A stretch of 64,000 nt of DNA from Betaproteobacteria bacterium (GTDB lineage Bacteria; Pseudomonadota; Gammaproteobacteria; Burkholderiales; Burkholderiaceae_C). The DNA lies in assembly GCA_016704535.1 (NCBI GenBank), contig JADIZZ010000012.1:1-64000 (forward strand), in the 5' to 3' direction. The translations under genes were made by a program, and so were the position numbers. Position 1 is the first letter of the stretch. Every line of letters starts with the position of its first letter. Below, in pieces: positions 11,173-20,137 of this stretch. The notes under the pieces are model-generated. The model ran no database searches and had not been told where the DNA came from. It worked only from the letters and a program-made list of their open reading frames with translations.

Positions 11173-11841
11173 ATGAAAGACCTGCCCGCCGACCAGCGTC
11201 CACGCGAGAAGCTGCTGGCCCGCGGTGCCGCCGCGCTGGCCGACGCCGAACTGCTGGCGCTGCTGCTGCGCACAGGCTACAAGGGCCGCGGCGTGGTGGC
11301 GCTGGCCGACGACGTGCTGGCGCACTGCCGCGGCTGGGCCGGGCTGCTGAACCTGGCGCCCGCCGGCTTGCATGGCCTCAAGGGCCTGGGCCCGGCCAAA
11401 CGCGCCGAGCTGCTGGCGGTGATGGAGATGGCACGCCGCGCGCTGGCCCAGCAGATGCAGGCCGCGCCCGTCTTCGACAGCCCGCAGCGTGTGAAGGACT
11501 ACCTGGGCCTGCAACTGGGCGGCCAGCCGCACGAGATTTTCGCGGTTCTCTTCCTCGACGCCCAGCACCGCCTGCTGCGGCTGGAAGAGATGTTCCGGGG
11601 CACGCTGACGCAGACCAGCGTCTACCCGCGCGAGGTCGTCAAGCGCGCACTGGCGCTGAACGCCGGCGCCGTGGTGCTGGCGCACAACCACCCTTCGGGG
11701 GTGGCGGAACCGTCTCGCGCCGACGAGTACCTGACGCAGACGCTGCGCAGCGCGCTGCAGCTGGTGGACGTGCGGGTGCTCGACCATCTCGTCGTCGGCC
11801 AGGGCCACGTGGTGTCGATGGCTGAACGGGGGCTGCTGTGA
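11173..11841 (+). CDS. radC: RadC family JAB/MPN-domain protein
   Basis: 222-residue member of the RadC family. The N-terminal helix-hairpin-helix-like part contains LKGLGPAKRAELLAVMEM (about 75-92). The C-terminal JAMM metalloprotease-like domain (about 100-222) shows the zinc ligands in VVLAHNHPSG followed by an aspartate (ADEYL). The family was once linked to DNA repair, but its biochemical role is unsettled. ATG 11173 is preceded by AGAGGAG at good spacing. Divergent from fkpB, and overlapping the following Smr gene by four bases. Confidence 0.95.
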   Translation: MKDLPADQRPREKLLARGAAALADAELLALLLRTGYKGRGVVALADDVLAHCRGWAGLLNLAPAGLHGLKGLGPAKRAELLAVMEMARRALAQQMQAAPVFDSPQRVKDYLGLQLGGQPHEIFAVLFLDAQHRLLRLEEMFRGTLTQTSVYPREVVKRALALNAGAVVLAHNHPSGVAEPSRADEYLTQTLRSALQLVDVRVLDHLVVGQGHVVSMAERGLL

Positions 11842-12497
11842 CGCCGCCACCCGAAAGGCTGCGGCCCGCGCGCCTGCGTTCGCTGGGCGAGCTGGCCCAC
11901 CTGCGCGAGACGATGAAGCACCGTGAGCACGAAGCTGCCGAGCGTGCGGCGCGGGAGCGTGCCGAGCAGGCCGCGGCCGAGCGCCAGCGTCGCCAGTTCG
12001 CCGACGCCGTGGGCCCCGTCACACCACTGCCGCCCGATGGCCGCGCGGCCCGCAGCCTGCCGCTGCCCGAACCCGCGCCACGCCAGCGCCTGCTGGACGA
12101 ACAGGCCGCGCTGCGTGAGGCGTGGTCCGACGAGATCGACATCGAGACGCTGCTGTGGACCGACGACGGCTTGAGCTTCCGACGCGCGCGTGTCGGTCCC
12201 GAAGTGGTGACGCGGCTGCGGCGCGGGCACTGGGCCATCCAGGCCGAACTCGACCTGCATGGCCTGCGCCGCGAAGAAGCCCGCGACCAGCTGGCCGCCT
12301 TCGTGCGCAACGCTGCGATGCGCGGCCACCGCTGCCTGCGGGTGGTGCACGGCAAAGGCCACGGATCGCCGGGGCGCCAGCCGGTGCTGAAGGGCAAGGC
12401 GCAGCGGTGGCTGGCGCAATGCGCCGATGTCATTGCCTTCGCCCAGGCCAGCGGACCACAAGGCGGTGCCGGGGCGTTGATCGTGCTTCTGGGCTGA
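11838..12497 (+). CDS. Smr-domain protein
   Basis: 219-residue protein starting at GTG 11838, which overlaps the radC stop (GTGA). The first half is a charged, probably coiled-coil region rich in Glu, Arg and Ala (about 25-55). The C-terminal Smr domain (about 130-219) shows AELDLHGLRREEARDQLAAFV and RCLRVVHGKGHGS, the LDLHG and HGKG motifs of Smr nucleases related to the MutS2 C-terminus. Such stand-alone proteins are associated with nucleic-acid cleavage, including ribosome rescue in some bacteria; the substrate here is unknown. Confidence 0.92.
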   Translation: MTPPPERLRPARLRSLGELAHLRETMKHREHEAAERAARERAEQAAAERQRRQFADAVGPVTPLPPDGRAARSLPLPEPAPRQRLLDEQAALREAWSDEIDIETLLWTDDGLSFRRARVGPEVVTRLRRGHWAIQAELDLHGLRREEARDQLAAFVRNAAMRGHRCLRVVHGKGHGSPGRQPVLKGKAQRWLAQCADVIAFAQASGPQGGAGALIVLLG

Positions 12498-12502
12498 GCG
12501 GG

Positions 12503-12904
12503 TCAGCGGTTGCGCATCCAATCCGCGGTGCCGAAGAAGGCGTCGGCCAGACGTTGCGCCAGGCTCTCGTCGACCTCGTTTTCGTGCAAGGCCTGGATCA
12601 TGCAGGCCATCCACTGGTCCCGTTCGGCGATGCCGATGCGGTAGGGCATGTGACGGGCGCGCAGCCGCGGGTGGCCAAAGCGTTCGATGTAGAGATCGGG
12701 GCCACCCAGCCAGCCGCACAGGAACCAGTGCAGCTTGTCGCGGCTGCCGGACAGGTCGGTCGGGTGCAGCGCGCGCAGGCCGGCGTAATGCGGCTCCAGG
12801 TCCATCAGGTCATAGAAGCGGTCGACCAGTGCCCGCACGCCGGGCTCTCCGCCCAGCCGTTCGAAAGGCGTGGCGGCAAGCCCCGCGGCTTCGGGAGTTT
12901 CCAT
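12503..12904 (-). CDS. Group II truncated haemoglobin
   Basis: 133-residue globin of the trHbO type that binds oxygen or NO on a haem. Visible features are the early glycine-containing FERLGGEPGVRALVDRFYDLM with a tyrosine in the B helix, the GHPRLRARHMPYRIG stretch containing the proximal histidine, and RDQWMACMIQAL with the family tryptophan in the G helix. It is convergent with the Smr gene (5-base gap) and lies downstream of the MinD-like ATPase on the same strand. Likely roles are oxygen delivery or nitrosative stress protection; the family does not fix this. Confidence 0.92.
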   Translation of the reverse strand: METPEAAGLAATPFERLGGEPGVRALVDRFYDLMDLEPHYAGLRALHPTDLSGSRDKLHWFLCGWLGGPDLYIERFGHPRLRARHMPYRIGIAERDQWMACMIQALHENEVDESLAQRLADAFFGTADWMRNR

Positions 12905-12920
12905 CTGCGCCTGTGCCCGC

Positions 12921-13670
12921 TCAGGCCGGCAACATGCGCGCCGCCACCGCGCTCACGCCCAACGCCGCCGGTGCGCCGGGCATCAGTTCCGTCAGCAACT
13001 GCCGACGCTGCACCGATTCACGGACCGCGGGATCCAACGGCACTTCGCCCAGCAGGTCCAGCCGCACCGGGCCGTCCAACCCCGGGGTGACATACCGGTC
13101 GACGACCTGCTGCAACTGCTGACGCACGGCGCGGCCCTCGCCTGTCTGGCGCGTCTGGTTGACGACGAGACTGAAGCGCCGCCGACCCGCCTGCGCCAGC
13201 ACCTTGATGGTGGCGTAGGCGTCGGTGAGCGATGTCGGCTCGGGCGTCACGACCACCAGCACGTCGCGGGCCAGCGAGACGGTGTAGAGCACGACGTCGG
13301 AGATGCCCGCGCCGGTGTCGAGCAGAACGTGGTCGAAGCGCGGTTCAACCTCGACGACGACCCGCTGGAGCTGTTCGCGGAGCTCGGGCGTCATGCGCGA
13401 GTACTCGACCATGCCCGAGCCCGCCAGCAGCACCGAGAAGCCGGTCGTCACCGGCACGATGGCCTCATCGAGCGTGTGCTTGCCGGTGAACACGTCATGC
13501 AGCGTGATCTTCGGGTAGAGGTTCAGCATCACGTCGAGATTGGCCAGGCCGAGATCGGCATCGAGCACCAGCACGTTTTGCCCGGCGCGGGCGAGTGCGG
13601 CCGCGACGTTGGCCGAGACGAAGGTCTTGCCCACGCCGCCCTTGCCGCTGGTGATGGCGGTAATCGTCAT
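12921..13670 (-). CDS. MinD/ParA-family ATPase, FlhG-like
   Basis: 249-residue deviant-Walker ATPase. The P-loop TSGKGGVGKTFVSANVA (about 8-24) contains the signature lysine. VLDADLGLANLDVML resembles FlhG and MinD, and LDTGAGISDVVL carries the Walker B aspartate. It lacks a clear MinD-type C-terminal amphipathic membrane helix. Its start overlaps the stop of the diguanylate cyclase gene by four bases, and cheR, cheD and cheB lie just beyond. Placement of flagella or chemoreceptor arrays is therefore likelier than division-site control, but this is inference. Confidence 0.87.
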   Translation of the reverse strand: MTITAITSGKGGVGKTFVSANVAAALARAGQNVLVLDADLGLANLDVMLNLYPKITLHDVFTGKHTLDEAIVPVTTGFSVLLAGSGMVEYSRMTPELREQLQRVVVEVEPRFDHVLLDTGAGISDVVLYTVSLARDVLVVVTPEPTSLTDAYATIKVLAQAGRRRFSLVVNQTRQTGEGRAVRQQLQQVVDRYVTPGLDGPVRLDLLGEVPLDPAVRESVQRRQLLTELMPGAPAALGVSAVAARMLPA

Positions 13671-14449
13671 TCGTGATCCTGGAACTGAGACGTCTCGAAG
13701 AGCAGGCGACGCTCTTCATTGCTCACGATCGACACCGCCGTGGGCTCCAGCCGCACGAGGTTGCGGCCGTCGGCCTTGGCCCGGTAGAGCTGCTGGTCGG
13801 CCCTTTCCACCCACAGCGCGGCGGTGGAGCGCACCCACTGCGGCGCGAAGGCGCCGCCGATGCTGACGGTACAGGTGATCTCCTGCCCCGGCGCCACCGG
13901 CACCGGCATGCGCTCGACACGCCGGCGCACGCGCTCGGCCACCGTCTCGCCGAAGGCGCTGGCGCAGTTGGGCAGGATGATCGCGAATTCCTCGCCGCCG
14001 ACGCGAGCCACCAGGTCCATCGGCCGCACGCTGTCGACCAGCGCGCCGGCCACCGCACGCAGCACCTGGTCGCCGGCGGGGTGGCCCCAGTTGTCGTTGA
14101 CGCGCTTGAAGTGGTCGATGTCCAGCGTCAGCAGCAGCGCCGGCTCGCCGCTGCGCGCTACACGGTCGATTTCGCGGCTGAGCGCCAAGTCGAAGGCGCG
14201 GCGGTTGGCCAGACCGGTCAGCGCGTCGCGGCTGGAAAGGTCGACCAGCGCGTCGATGACCGCCTGCAGCCAGGCCGGGCTCCCGGCGTCGCCGGGCGGA
14301 ATGGGCAGTCCGGAATGGCCAAGCAGTTGCAGCGCCCGCTCCACCTGCAGAGAAGGCGCAGCTGGCTCGGCAGGCGCCGCGGCCGGGCCCGACGCGGGCG
14401 GGGGATTGGAGGGGTCCAAGGTCGCAGTGGATTCCGGGGCGCGAGCCAC
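13667..14449 (-). CDS. Diguanylate cyclase
   Basis: GGDEF enzyme making c-di-GMP from GTP. From the GTG at 14449 it is 260 residues; the frame stays open to 14614, so the start is uncertain. A Pro/Ala-rich linker and a short helical region precede the GGDEF domain, which shows SRDALTGLANRRAFD, LTLDIDHFKRVNDNWGHPAGD and ARVGGEEFAIILPN. The metal and substrate residues and the GGEEF site are intact, so it should be active. No transmembrane segment or known sensory domain is seen. Its stop overlaps the ATG of the FlhG-like gene, suggesting one transcript. Divergent from cheR. Confidence 0.88.
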   Translation of the reverse strand: MARAPESTATLDPSNPPPASGPAAAPAEPAAPSLQVERALQLLGHSGLPIPPGDAGSPAWLQAVIDALVDLSSRDALTGLANRRAFDLALSREIDRVARSGEPALLLTLDIDHFKRVNDNWGHPAGDQVLRAVAGALVDSVRPMDLVARVGGEEFAIILPNCASAFGETVAERVRRRVERMPVPVAPGQEITCTVSIGGAFAPQWVRSTAALWVERADQQLYRAKADGRNLVRLEPTAVSIVSNEERRLLFETSQFQDHE

Positions 14450-14639
14450 GAGGTTCGGCGAGTCTAGCAGTGCGTCCCTTGCTGCCAGGGGCCGGAAAAG
14501 GGGCCGCGCAGGGCGGTATCTCCGGGCATGGGCGTCACCCGGCACCGCGAAACTCTGGCGCTGGCCACCTGGGCCGGCGGTGGGCCCCCACGCCACCAAG
14601 ACGCAGCCCGGCACACATCTCGATCACCGACACCCCGCC

Positions 14640-15494
14640 ATGAGCATCGCCCTCACGCCCCCGGCCTTTGCCACCGCCGAGGCAGAGTTCACGCTCACGC
14701 CGGCCGACTTCGCCCGCGTGCAGCTGCTCATCTACCAGCGCGCGGGCATCAGTCTGCACGCCGGCAAGCAGGCCATGGTCTACAGCCGGCTGTCGCGACG
14801 ACTTCGCGAAACACGTTTCGCCTCCTTCGCCGACTACCTGCAGTGGCTGGAACGTGCCACCGGCGCCGAAGCCGAGGCCGAGTGGCAGGAGTTCGTCAAC
14901 TGCCTGACCACGAACCTGACGAACTTCTTCCGCGAGGAACACCACTTCCACGCGTTGGTGGAAGACCTGCGTGCGCGCGCGGCGCGGCCCATCCGGCTGT
15001 GGTGCAACGCGGCGTCCACCGGGGAGGAGCCTTACTCGCTGGCGATGACCGTTGTCGAGACGCTGGGTGTCTCGGCGCAAGTGAAGCTGGTGTGCAGCGA
15101 CATCGACACCAAGGTACTGGCCACCGCGCAGCGCGGCGTCTACGCCGCAGAGGCCCGTGGGCTGAGCCCCGAGCGCATGAAGCGCCACTTCCTGCGCGGC
15201 ACCGGCGCCAATGCCGGGCAGATCCGCGTCAAGCCCGAACTGGCGCGGCTGATCGAGTTCCGCGTCTTCAACCTGATGAGCACCCATTGGGCGACGCTGG
15301 GCGAGCCTTTCGACCTGGTGTTCTGCCGAAACGTGATGATCTATTTCGACAGCCCGACGCAACGCAAGGTGCTGGAACGTATTCACGCCGCGATGAAATC
15401 GGGCGGCCTGCTGTACGTTGGTCACTCCGAGAACTTCACTGAGTCTCGCGATCTCTTCCGCCTGCGCGGCAAGACGATCTACGAACGGGTGTAG
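14640..15494 (+). CDS. cheR: Chemotaxis protein methyltransferase CheR
   Basis: Transfers methyl groups from SAM to glutamates of chemoreceptors. 284 residues. The N-terminal helical domain (about 15-90) includes RAGISLHAGKQAMVYSRLSR. The SAM-binding domain shows LWCNAASTGEEPYSLAM, VCSDIDTKVLATAQRGVY and FDLVFCRNVMIYFD, all family signatures. ATG 14640 was chosen because the upstream frame lacks family similarity. It heads a cheR-cheD-cheB set on the plus strand; a GC-rich dispersed repeat separates it from cheD. Confidence 0.96.
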   Translation: MSIALTPPAFATAEAEFTLTPADFARVQLLIYQRAGISLHAGKQAMVYSRLSRRLRETRFASFADYLQWLERATGAEAEAEWQEFVNCLTTNLTNFFREEHHFHALVEDLRARAARPIRLWCNAASTGEEPYSLAMTVVETLGVSAQVKLVCSDIDTKVLATAQRGVYAAEARGLSPERMKRHFLRGTGANAGQIRVKPELARLIEFRVFNLMSTHWATLGEPFDLVFCRNVMIYFDSPTQRKVLERIHAAMKSGGLLYVGHSENFTESRDLFRLRGKTIYERV

Positions 15495-15497
15495 GTG

Positions 15498-15587
15498 AGC
15501 CCCCAAGCTCGCGATCGCTCGCTACCCCCCAGGGGGGCCGTCCGCCAACGGCCCGGCAAAGCCGGTTCCGTGGCGGGAAGCTTGGGG
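15498..15587. repeat. Dispersed intergenic repeat, copy A
   Basis: Bounded by CCCCCAAGC and GCTTGGGG arms, with an internal palindromic CCCCCCAGGGGGG and the core hairpin GGCCCGGCAAAGCCGG. It lies between cheR and cheD. The same core recurs near 20.15, 45.25 and 49.57 kb. Confidence 0.75.
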
Positions 15588-15648
15588 TCGACAGCCTGGT
15601 CTGCCGCCTGCGCTCAAGCCAGACGGCGCCGCCGCCGATAAGCCTTCA

Positions 15649-16326
15649 ATGGCCCCCGTTTCCTACGCCGCCTCGGCACCTGCCGTGGCCGCTCGCCCTG
15701 CACCGCCTAGCCGGCTGGACCGGCTGAAGGCGCAGCCGCGCAAGGCCGGCGAGGCCTCGTTCTTCTTCTTCGATGCCCACTTCAAGAACGACGCGGTAAA
15801 GGTGCTGCCGGGCGAGTTCTTCGTCGCCGACGAGGACCTGCTGGTGATGACCACGCTGGGCTCGTGCATCGCCGCCTGCCTGTGGGACCGCGACAAGCGC
15901 GTCGGCGGCATGAACCACTTCCTGCTGCCCGACGGCAGCGGCAAGGAAGGCGACAGCGGTCGCTACGGCAGTTATGCGATGGACCTGCTGATCGGCGAAA
16001 TGGTCAAGCGTGGCGCCACGCGATCGACGATGGAGGCCAAGATCTTCGGCGGCGGTGCCGTGATCAGCGGCATGAACACGATCAACGTCGGCGAGCGCAA
16101 CACCGCCTTCGTGCTGGACTACCTGCGCACCGAGCGCATCACCGTGGTCAGCAAGGACGTGCTGGACATCTACCCGCGCAAGGTCTGCTTCCTGCCGGCC
16201 AGCGGCAAGGCGATGGTCAAACGCCTGGCCTCGACAAACACCGAGGCCTTGGCGGCGCAGGAACGCGCCGCAGCCACGCGCGCCGCACCTTCCGCAGGCA
16301 GCGGCGGCAGCGTCGACCTCTTCTGA
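15649..16326 (+). CDS. cheD: Chemoreceptor glutamine deamidase CheD
   Basis: Deamidates specific glutamines of chemoreceptors and often interacts with CheC-type phosphatases. 225 residues. TTLGSCIAACLWD contains the catalytic cysteine and GGMNHFLLPDG the catalytic histidine; KIFGGGAVI follows. About 35 N-terminal residues before FFFFDAHF are Ala/Pro-rich and probably disordered, as is the C-terminal tail ending in SVDLF. It sits between cheR and cheB as in many Burkholderiales chemotaxis clusters. Confidence 0.95.
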   Translation: MAPVSYAASAPAVAARPAPPSRLDRLKAQPRKAGEASFFFFDAHFKNDAVKVLPGEFFVADEDLLVMTTLGSCIAACLWDRDKRVGGMNHFLLPDGSGKEGDSGRYGSYAMDLLIGEMVKRGATRSTMEAKIFGGGAVISGMNTINVGERNTAFVLDYLRTERITVVSKDVLDIYPRKVCFLPASGKAMVKRLASTNTEALAAQERAAATRAAPSAGSGGSVDLF

Positions 16327-16369
16327 CCTGCGCAGTGCCGCACACAATGCCGCCGTGGAGCATCAGGGC

Positions 16370-17464
16370 ATGAACATCAACAAGATACGTGTGGTCGTCG
16401 TCGACGACTCGGCGCTCGTGCGGGGCCTGCTGGCGGAGATCATCGACCGTCAGCCCGACATGTGCTGTGTAGGCGCTGCCGCCGACCCGCTCGTGGCGCG
16501 CGAGATGATCCGCAACCTGAACCCCGACGTCATCACGCTGGACGTGGAGATGCCGCGCATGGACGGCATCGACTTCCTGTCGCGGCTGATGCGGCTGCGG
16601 CCGATGCCCGTGGTGATGGTCAGCACGTTGACCGAACGCGGCAACGACGTCACGCTCAAGGCGCTGGAGCTGGGCGCGGTGGACTTCGTCAGCAAGCCCA
16701 AGATCGGCGTGGCGGACGGGCTGCGCCAGCTGGGCCAGGACATCACCGACAAGATACGCATAGCCTCTCGTGCACGGGTGCACCGACTCGCAGGCACGCA
16801 TTCAGTGGCCTCGTCCGGCGCGGCGCCTGCCACGCCGGTGACGATGGCCTCGCTGGGGCGGCTATCGACCGAGAAAGTCATCTTCATCGGCGCCAGCACT
16901 GGCGGCACCGAGGCCACGCGCGAACTGCTCGTCAACCTGCCCGCCGACAGCCCGGCGGTGATGATCACGCAGCACATGCCGCCGGGCTTCACGAAGAGCT
17001 ACGCGGCACGTCTGGACGGCCTGTGCCGCATCCGCGTGGGCGAGGCCATCGACGGCGAACGCGTGCTGCCCGGCCACGCCTACATCGCACCCGGCGGGCT
17101 GCACCTGTCGGTGGAGCGCTCGGGGGCCAACTACATCGCGCGCGTGCTGGACGGCGAACCCGTCAACCGACACAAGCCCAGCGTGGAGGTGCTGTTCGAC
17201 AGCGCCGCGCGCGTGGTCGGCCGCAACGCCCTGGGCGTGATGCTCACCGGCATGGGCGCCGACGGCGCCCGGGCGATGCGCACGATGCGCGAAGCCGGCA
17301 GCTACAACATCGCGCAGGACGAACAGAGCTGCGTCGTCTTCGGCATGCCGCGCGAGGCCATCGCCCACGACGCCACTCACGAAACGCTGCCGCTGGGGAA
17401 GATCGCGCCGCGGCTGGTCGAGTGGCTGCGCACGCACGCCGGGGCCGTGACCTCGCGCGTCTGA
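16370..17464 (+). CDS. cheB: Chemotaxis response regulator protein-glutamate methylesterase
   Basis: Removes receptor methyl groups when phosphorylated by CheA. 364 residues from ATG 16370, which has GGAG nine bases upstream; a GTG at 16355 would add five codons. The receiver domain (1-120) shows VVDDSALVRG, the phospho-acceptor aspartate in TLDVEMPRMDG and the lysine in FVSKPK. After a linker the esterase domain shows the serine in FIGASTGGTEA, the histidine in MITQHMPPGFTKSY and the aspartate in MGADGARAM. Opposes CheR encoded just upstream. Confidence 0.97.
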   Translation: MNINKIRVVVVDDSALVRGLLAEIIDRQPDMCCVGAAADPLVAREMIRNLNPDVITLDVEMPRMDGIDFLSRLMRLRPMPVVMVSTLTERGNDVTLKALELGAVDFVSKPKIGVADGLRQLGQDITDKIRIASRARVHRLAGTHSVASSGAAPATPVTMASLGRLSTEKVIFIGASTGGTEATRELLVNLPADSPAVMITQHMPPGFTKSYAARLDGLCRIRVGEAIDGERVLPGHAYIAPGGLHLSVERSGANYIARVLDGEPVNRHKPSVEVLFDSAARVVGRNALGVMLTGMGADGARAMRTMREAGSYNIAQDEQSCVVFGMPREAIAHDATHETLPLGKIAPRLVEWLRTHAGAVTSRV

Positions 17465-17497
17465 TCGACTGCGCAGCAGTGGCGGACGCGGCGAGAC

Positions 17498-18745
17498 TCA
17501 GGTCTCGCCGGGCGGCAGGAAGAGCGCCTGCAGGTCCGACAGGAAGTCGAAACCCCGCACTGTCGGACGTACGGTGTCGGTGGTGACGTCGTGCTCCAGC
17601 AAGCCGTGCTGCTGCGCTTGCGCCAGTGGGCCTTCCACGGCAGACAGTGGCAGCCCCGTGCGTTCACCGAATCGGGCCAGCGTGAAACCTTCGCGCAGCC
17701 GCAGTGCATTGAGCATGAACTCGAAAGGCAGGTCGCGCCGCTTCACCTCGTGCGCGTTGCTCACCGCGTTGCCGGCCAACGCATGCTGCATGTAGGCGGC
17801 CGGCTCGCGCCAGCGCACCTGACGCAGTACGCGGTGGGGGAAGCTCAGCTTGCCATGGGCGCCGGCGCCGATGCCGAGATAGTCGCCGAATTCCCAGTAG
17901 TTCAGGTTGTGCGCACATCGGTGACCGGGCCGCGCGAAGGCGCTGACTTCGTAGCGCTGCAGGCCGGCCGCGGCGGTGCGCTCGGTGATCAGGTCTAGCA
18001 TCTCGCTGGCGGCATCGTCGTCGGGCAGCACGGGCGGCCGCAGCGCGAACACCGTGTTCGGCTCCACCGTCAGGTGGTAGATGCTCAGGTGCGGCGGCAC
18101 AAAGGCCAGCGCGTTGTCCAGTTCGCGCGACAGGTGCTCGGCCGTCTGCCCGGGCAACGCGTACATGAGGTCGACGTTGAACGTGTCGAAGGCCTCGCTC
18201 GCTTCGGCCACGGCGGCACGTGCCTGCGCGGCGTCGTGCACACGGCCGATGCGCGCGAGCATGGCGTCGTCAAAGCTCTGCACGCCAATGGACAGCCGTG
18301 TCACGCCCGCCCCGCGGAAGGCCTTGAAGCGTTCACGCTCGAAGGTGCCGGGATTGGCCTCCATCGTGATCTCGACGCCGGGCTCCAGCGGCAGCCGGGC
18401 ACGAATGCCGCCGATCAGGCGGTCGATGGACTCGGGCGCGAACAGGCTGGGCGTGCCACCCCCTATGAAGACGCTGTGCACACGCCGACCCCACACCAGC
18501 GGCAGCGCGCCTTCCAGGTCGGCGAGCAGGGCTTCGATGTAGCGCTGCTCGGGAGCCTCGCCACGCGCTTCATGCGAGTTGAAATCACAGTAGGGGCACT
18601 TCTTCAGGCACCAGGGGACGTGCACGTAGAGCGACAGGGGCGGCAGCGCGGCCAGCTGCAGCGTGCCAGGACGCAGGTAGTGCTGCACCGAAGGCGGGCT
18701 CGCCGCATCGGCGGCGGCTCCGACGATCGGGATCACAGGCGCCAT
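17498..18745 (-). CDS. hemW: HemW-like radical SAM haem chaperone
   Basis: 415-residue radical SAM protein of the HemW family, related to coproporphyrinogen III dehydrogenase HemN but generally acting in haem delivery. The cluster motif is CLKKCPYCDF (CxxxCxxC), followed by GGGTPSLF, EANPGTFE, SIGVQSFD, the DLMYALPGQT segment and the C-terminal HemN_C domain. ATG 18745 lies inside rdgB: the two genes overlap by 13 bases in different frames, implying coupled translation. Third gene of a leftward rph-rdgB-hemW run. Confidence 0.93.
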   Translation of the reverse strand: MAPVIPIVGAAADAASPPSVQHYLRPGTLQLAALPPLSLYVHVPWCLKKCPYCDFNSHEARGEAPEQRYIEALLADLEGALPLVWGRRVHSVFIGGGTPSLFAPESIDRLIGGIRARLPLEPGVEITMEANPGTFERERFKAFRGAGVTRLSIGVQSFDDAMLARIGRVHDAAQARAAVAEASEAFDTFNVDLMYALPGQTAEHLSRELDNALAFVPPHLSIYHLTVEPNTVFALRPPVLPDDDAASEMLDLITERTAAAGLQRYEVSAFARPGHRCAHNLNYWEFGDYLGIGAGAHGKLSFPHRVLRQVRWREPAAYMQHALAGNAVSNAHEVKRRDLPFEFMLNALRLREGFTLARFGERTGLPLSAVEGPLAQAQQHGLLEHDVTTDTVRPTVRGFDFLSDLQALFLPPGET

Positions 18746-19368
18746 ACGTCCTGAAGCAGCGCGCGCATCTGCGCCGTGGCCCGCGCGCGGTGACTGTGCG
18801 CGTTCTTCGTGTCGGTATCCAGCTCGGCCACGCTGCGTCCCAGTTCGGGGATGAACATCAGCGGGTCGTAGCCGAACCCCGAGGCGCCGCGCGGCGCTGC
18901 GAGGATCTCGCCCGGCCAACGCCCCACCGCCACCAGTGGCTGCGGGTCCAGCGCGTGGCGCACGGCGACGAGTGTGCAGATGAAGTGCGCGCGGCGGTCG
19001 GTGGTGTCGCGCAACGCGTCGAGCAGCTTGGCGTTGTTGGCGGCGTCCTGCACGCGGCGCCGCGCCTCGCGGTCGCCAGTGGCAGGCAGCTCCCCGGCGT
19101 AGTGCGCGGAGATCACGCCCGGTGCACTGCCCAGCGCATCGACGCACAGCCCCGAGTCGTCGGCGATGGCCGCGCCGCCGGTGGCGGCCGCCGCGTGACG
19201 CGCCTTGGCCAAGGCGTTCTCGATGAACGTGTCGTGCGGCTCGTCGGCTTCGGCAATGCCCAGGCTGCCCTGTGTCACCAGATGCAGCGGCAGGCCGCCC
19301 AGCAGCGCCTGCAGCTCGCTCAGCTTCTTGGCGTTGTTCGATGCCAACACCATGCGCAGTCCGGGCAT
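18733..19368 (-). CDS. rdgB: XTP/dITP pyrophosphatase (RdgB/HAM1)
   Basis: Hydrolyses non-canonical purine triphosphates (ITP, dITP, XTP) to monophosphates, keeping them out of nucleic acids. 211 residues. Visible signatures are LASNNAKKLSELQALL, ENALAKARHAAA, AIADDSGLCVDAL, SGFGYDPLMFIPE and KNAHSHRARA. The A of its ATG is also the last base of the rph stop (TGATG). Coupled to rph upstream and hemW downstream. Confidence 0.97.
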   Translation of the reverse strand: MPGLRMVLASNNAKKLSELQALLGGLPLHLVTQGSLGIAEADEPHDTFIENALAKARHAAAATGGAAIADDSGLCVDALGSAPGVISAHYAGELPATGDREARRRVQDAANNAKLLDALRDTTDRRAHFICTLVAVRHALDPQPLVAVGRWPGEILAAPRGASGFGYDPLMFIPELGRSVAELDTDTKNAHSHRARATAQMRALLQDVWRL

Positions 19369-20096
19369 CAGGTGCTCCCGAGTGCCTGCCGCTGCAGTGC
19401 GTTGAGTTCGCGGATGCCCTTGTCGGCCAGCGCCAGCAGCGCGTCCATCTCGGCGCGCGAGAAGGGCGCGCCCTCGGCCGTGCCCTGCACCTCGACGAAG
19501 CCGCCGCTGCCGGTCATCACCACGTTCATGTCGGTGTCGCAGGCCGAGTCTTCCGTGTACTCCAGGTCGAGCATCGGCACGCCCTGCACGACGCCCACCG
19601 ACACCGCAGCGACGAAGTCGCGGATGGGGCTGGCCTGCAGCTTGCCCTGCGCCATCAGCAGCGTGACGGCGTCGTGCGCGGCGACGAAGGCACCGGTAAT
19701 GGCTGCGGTGCGCGTGCCGCCGTCGGCCTGCAGCACGTCGCAGTCCAGGCTGATGGTGCGTTCACCCAGCGCATTCAAGTCGAACACGCTGCGCAGGCTG
19801 CGGCCGATCAGGCGCTGGATCTCCTGCGTGCGCCCGCTCTGCTTGCCCTTGGCGGCCTCGCGGTCGCTGCGCGTGTGCGTGGCGCGCGGCAGCATGCCGT
19901 ACTCGGCCGTCAGCCAGCCCTGCCCGCTGCCGCGCTTGAAAGGCGGCACCTTCTCTTCGACCGACGCGGTACAGAGGACCTTGGTGTCGCCGAAGCTCAC
20001 GAGCACCGAGCCTTCGGCGTGCCGCGTGTAGCCGCGCTCCAGGGTGACGGGGCGCAGCGCGTCGGCCATGCGGCCGGAAGATCGTTCGAAACTCAT
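19368..20096 (-). CDS. rph: Ribonuclease PH
   Basis: Phosphate-dependent 3'-5' exoribonuclease that trims tRNA precursors. 242 residues from ATG 20096, preceded by AGAGAGAA. The typical start RSSGRMADALRPVTLERG is followed by VLCTASVEEKVPPF, the GRTQEIQRLIGRSLR phosphate- and RNA-binding arginine segment, and LDCDVLQADGGTRTAAITG. First gene of the rph-rdgB-hemW operon. A dispersed GC-rich repeat lies upstream, between it and the PP2C gene. Confidence 0.96.
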   Translation of the reverse strand: MSFERSSGRMADALRPVTLERGYTRHAEGSVLVSFGDTKVLCTASVEEKVPPFKRGSGQGWLTAEYGMLPRATHTRSDREAAKGKQSGRTQEIQRLIGRSLRSVFDLNALGERTISLDCDVLQADGGTRTAAITGAFVAAHDAVTLLMAQGKLQASPIRDFVAAVSVGVVQGVPMLDLEYTEDSACDTDMNVVMTGSGGFVEVQGTAEGAPFSRAEMDALLALADKGIRELNALQRQALGST

Positions 20097-20137
20097 GGGG
20101 TTCTCTCTCTGGTGTGGGTCGCGGGAAGGGCGACGTC

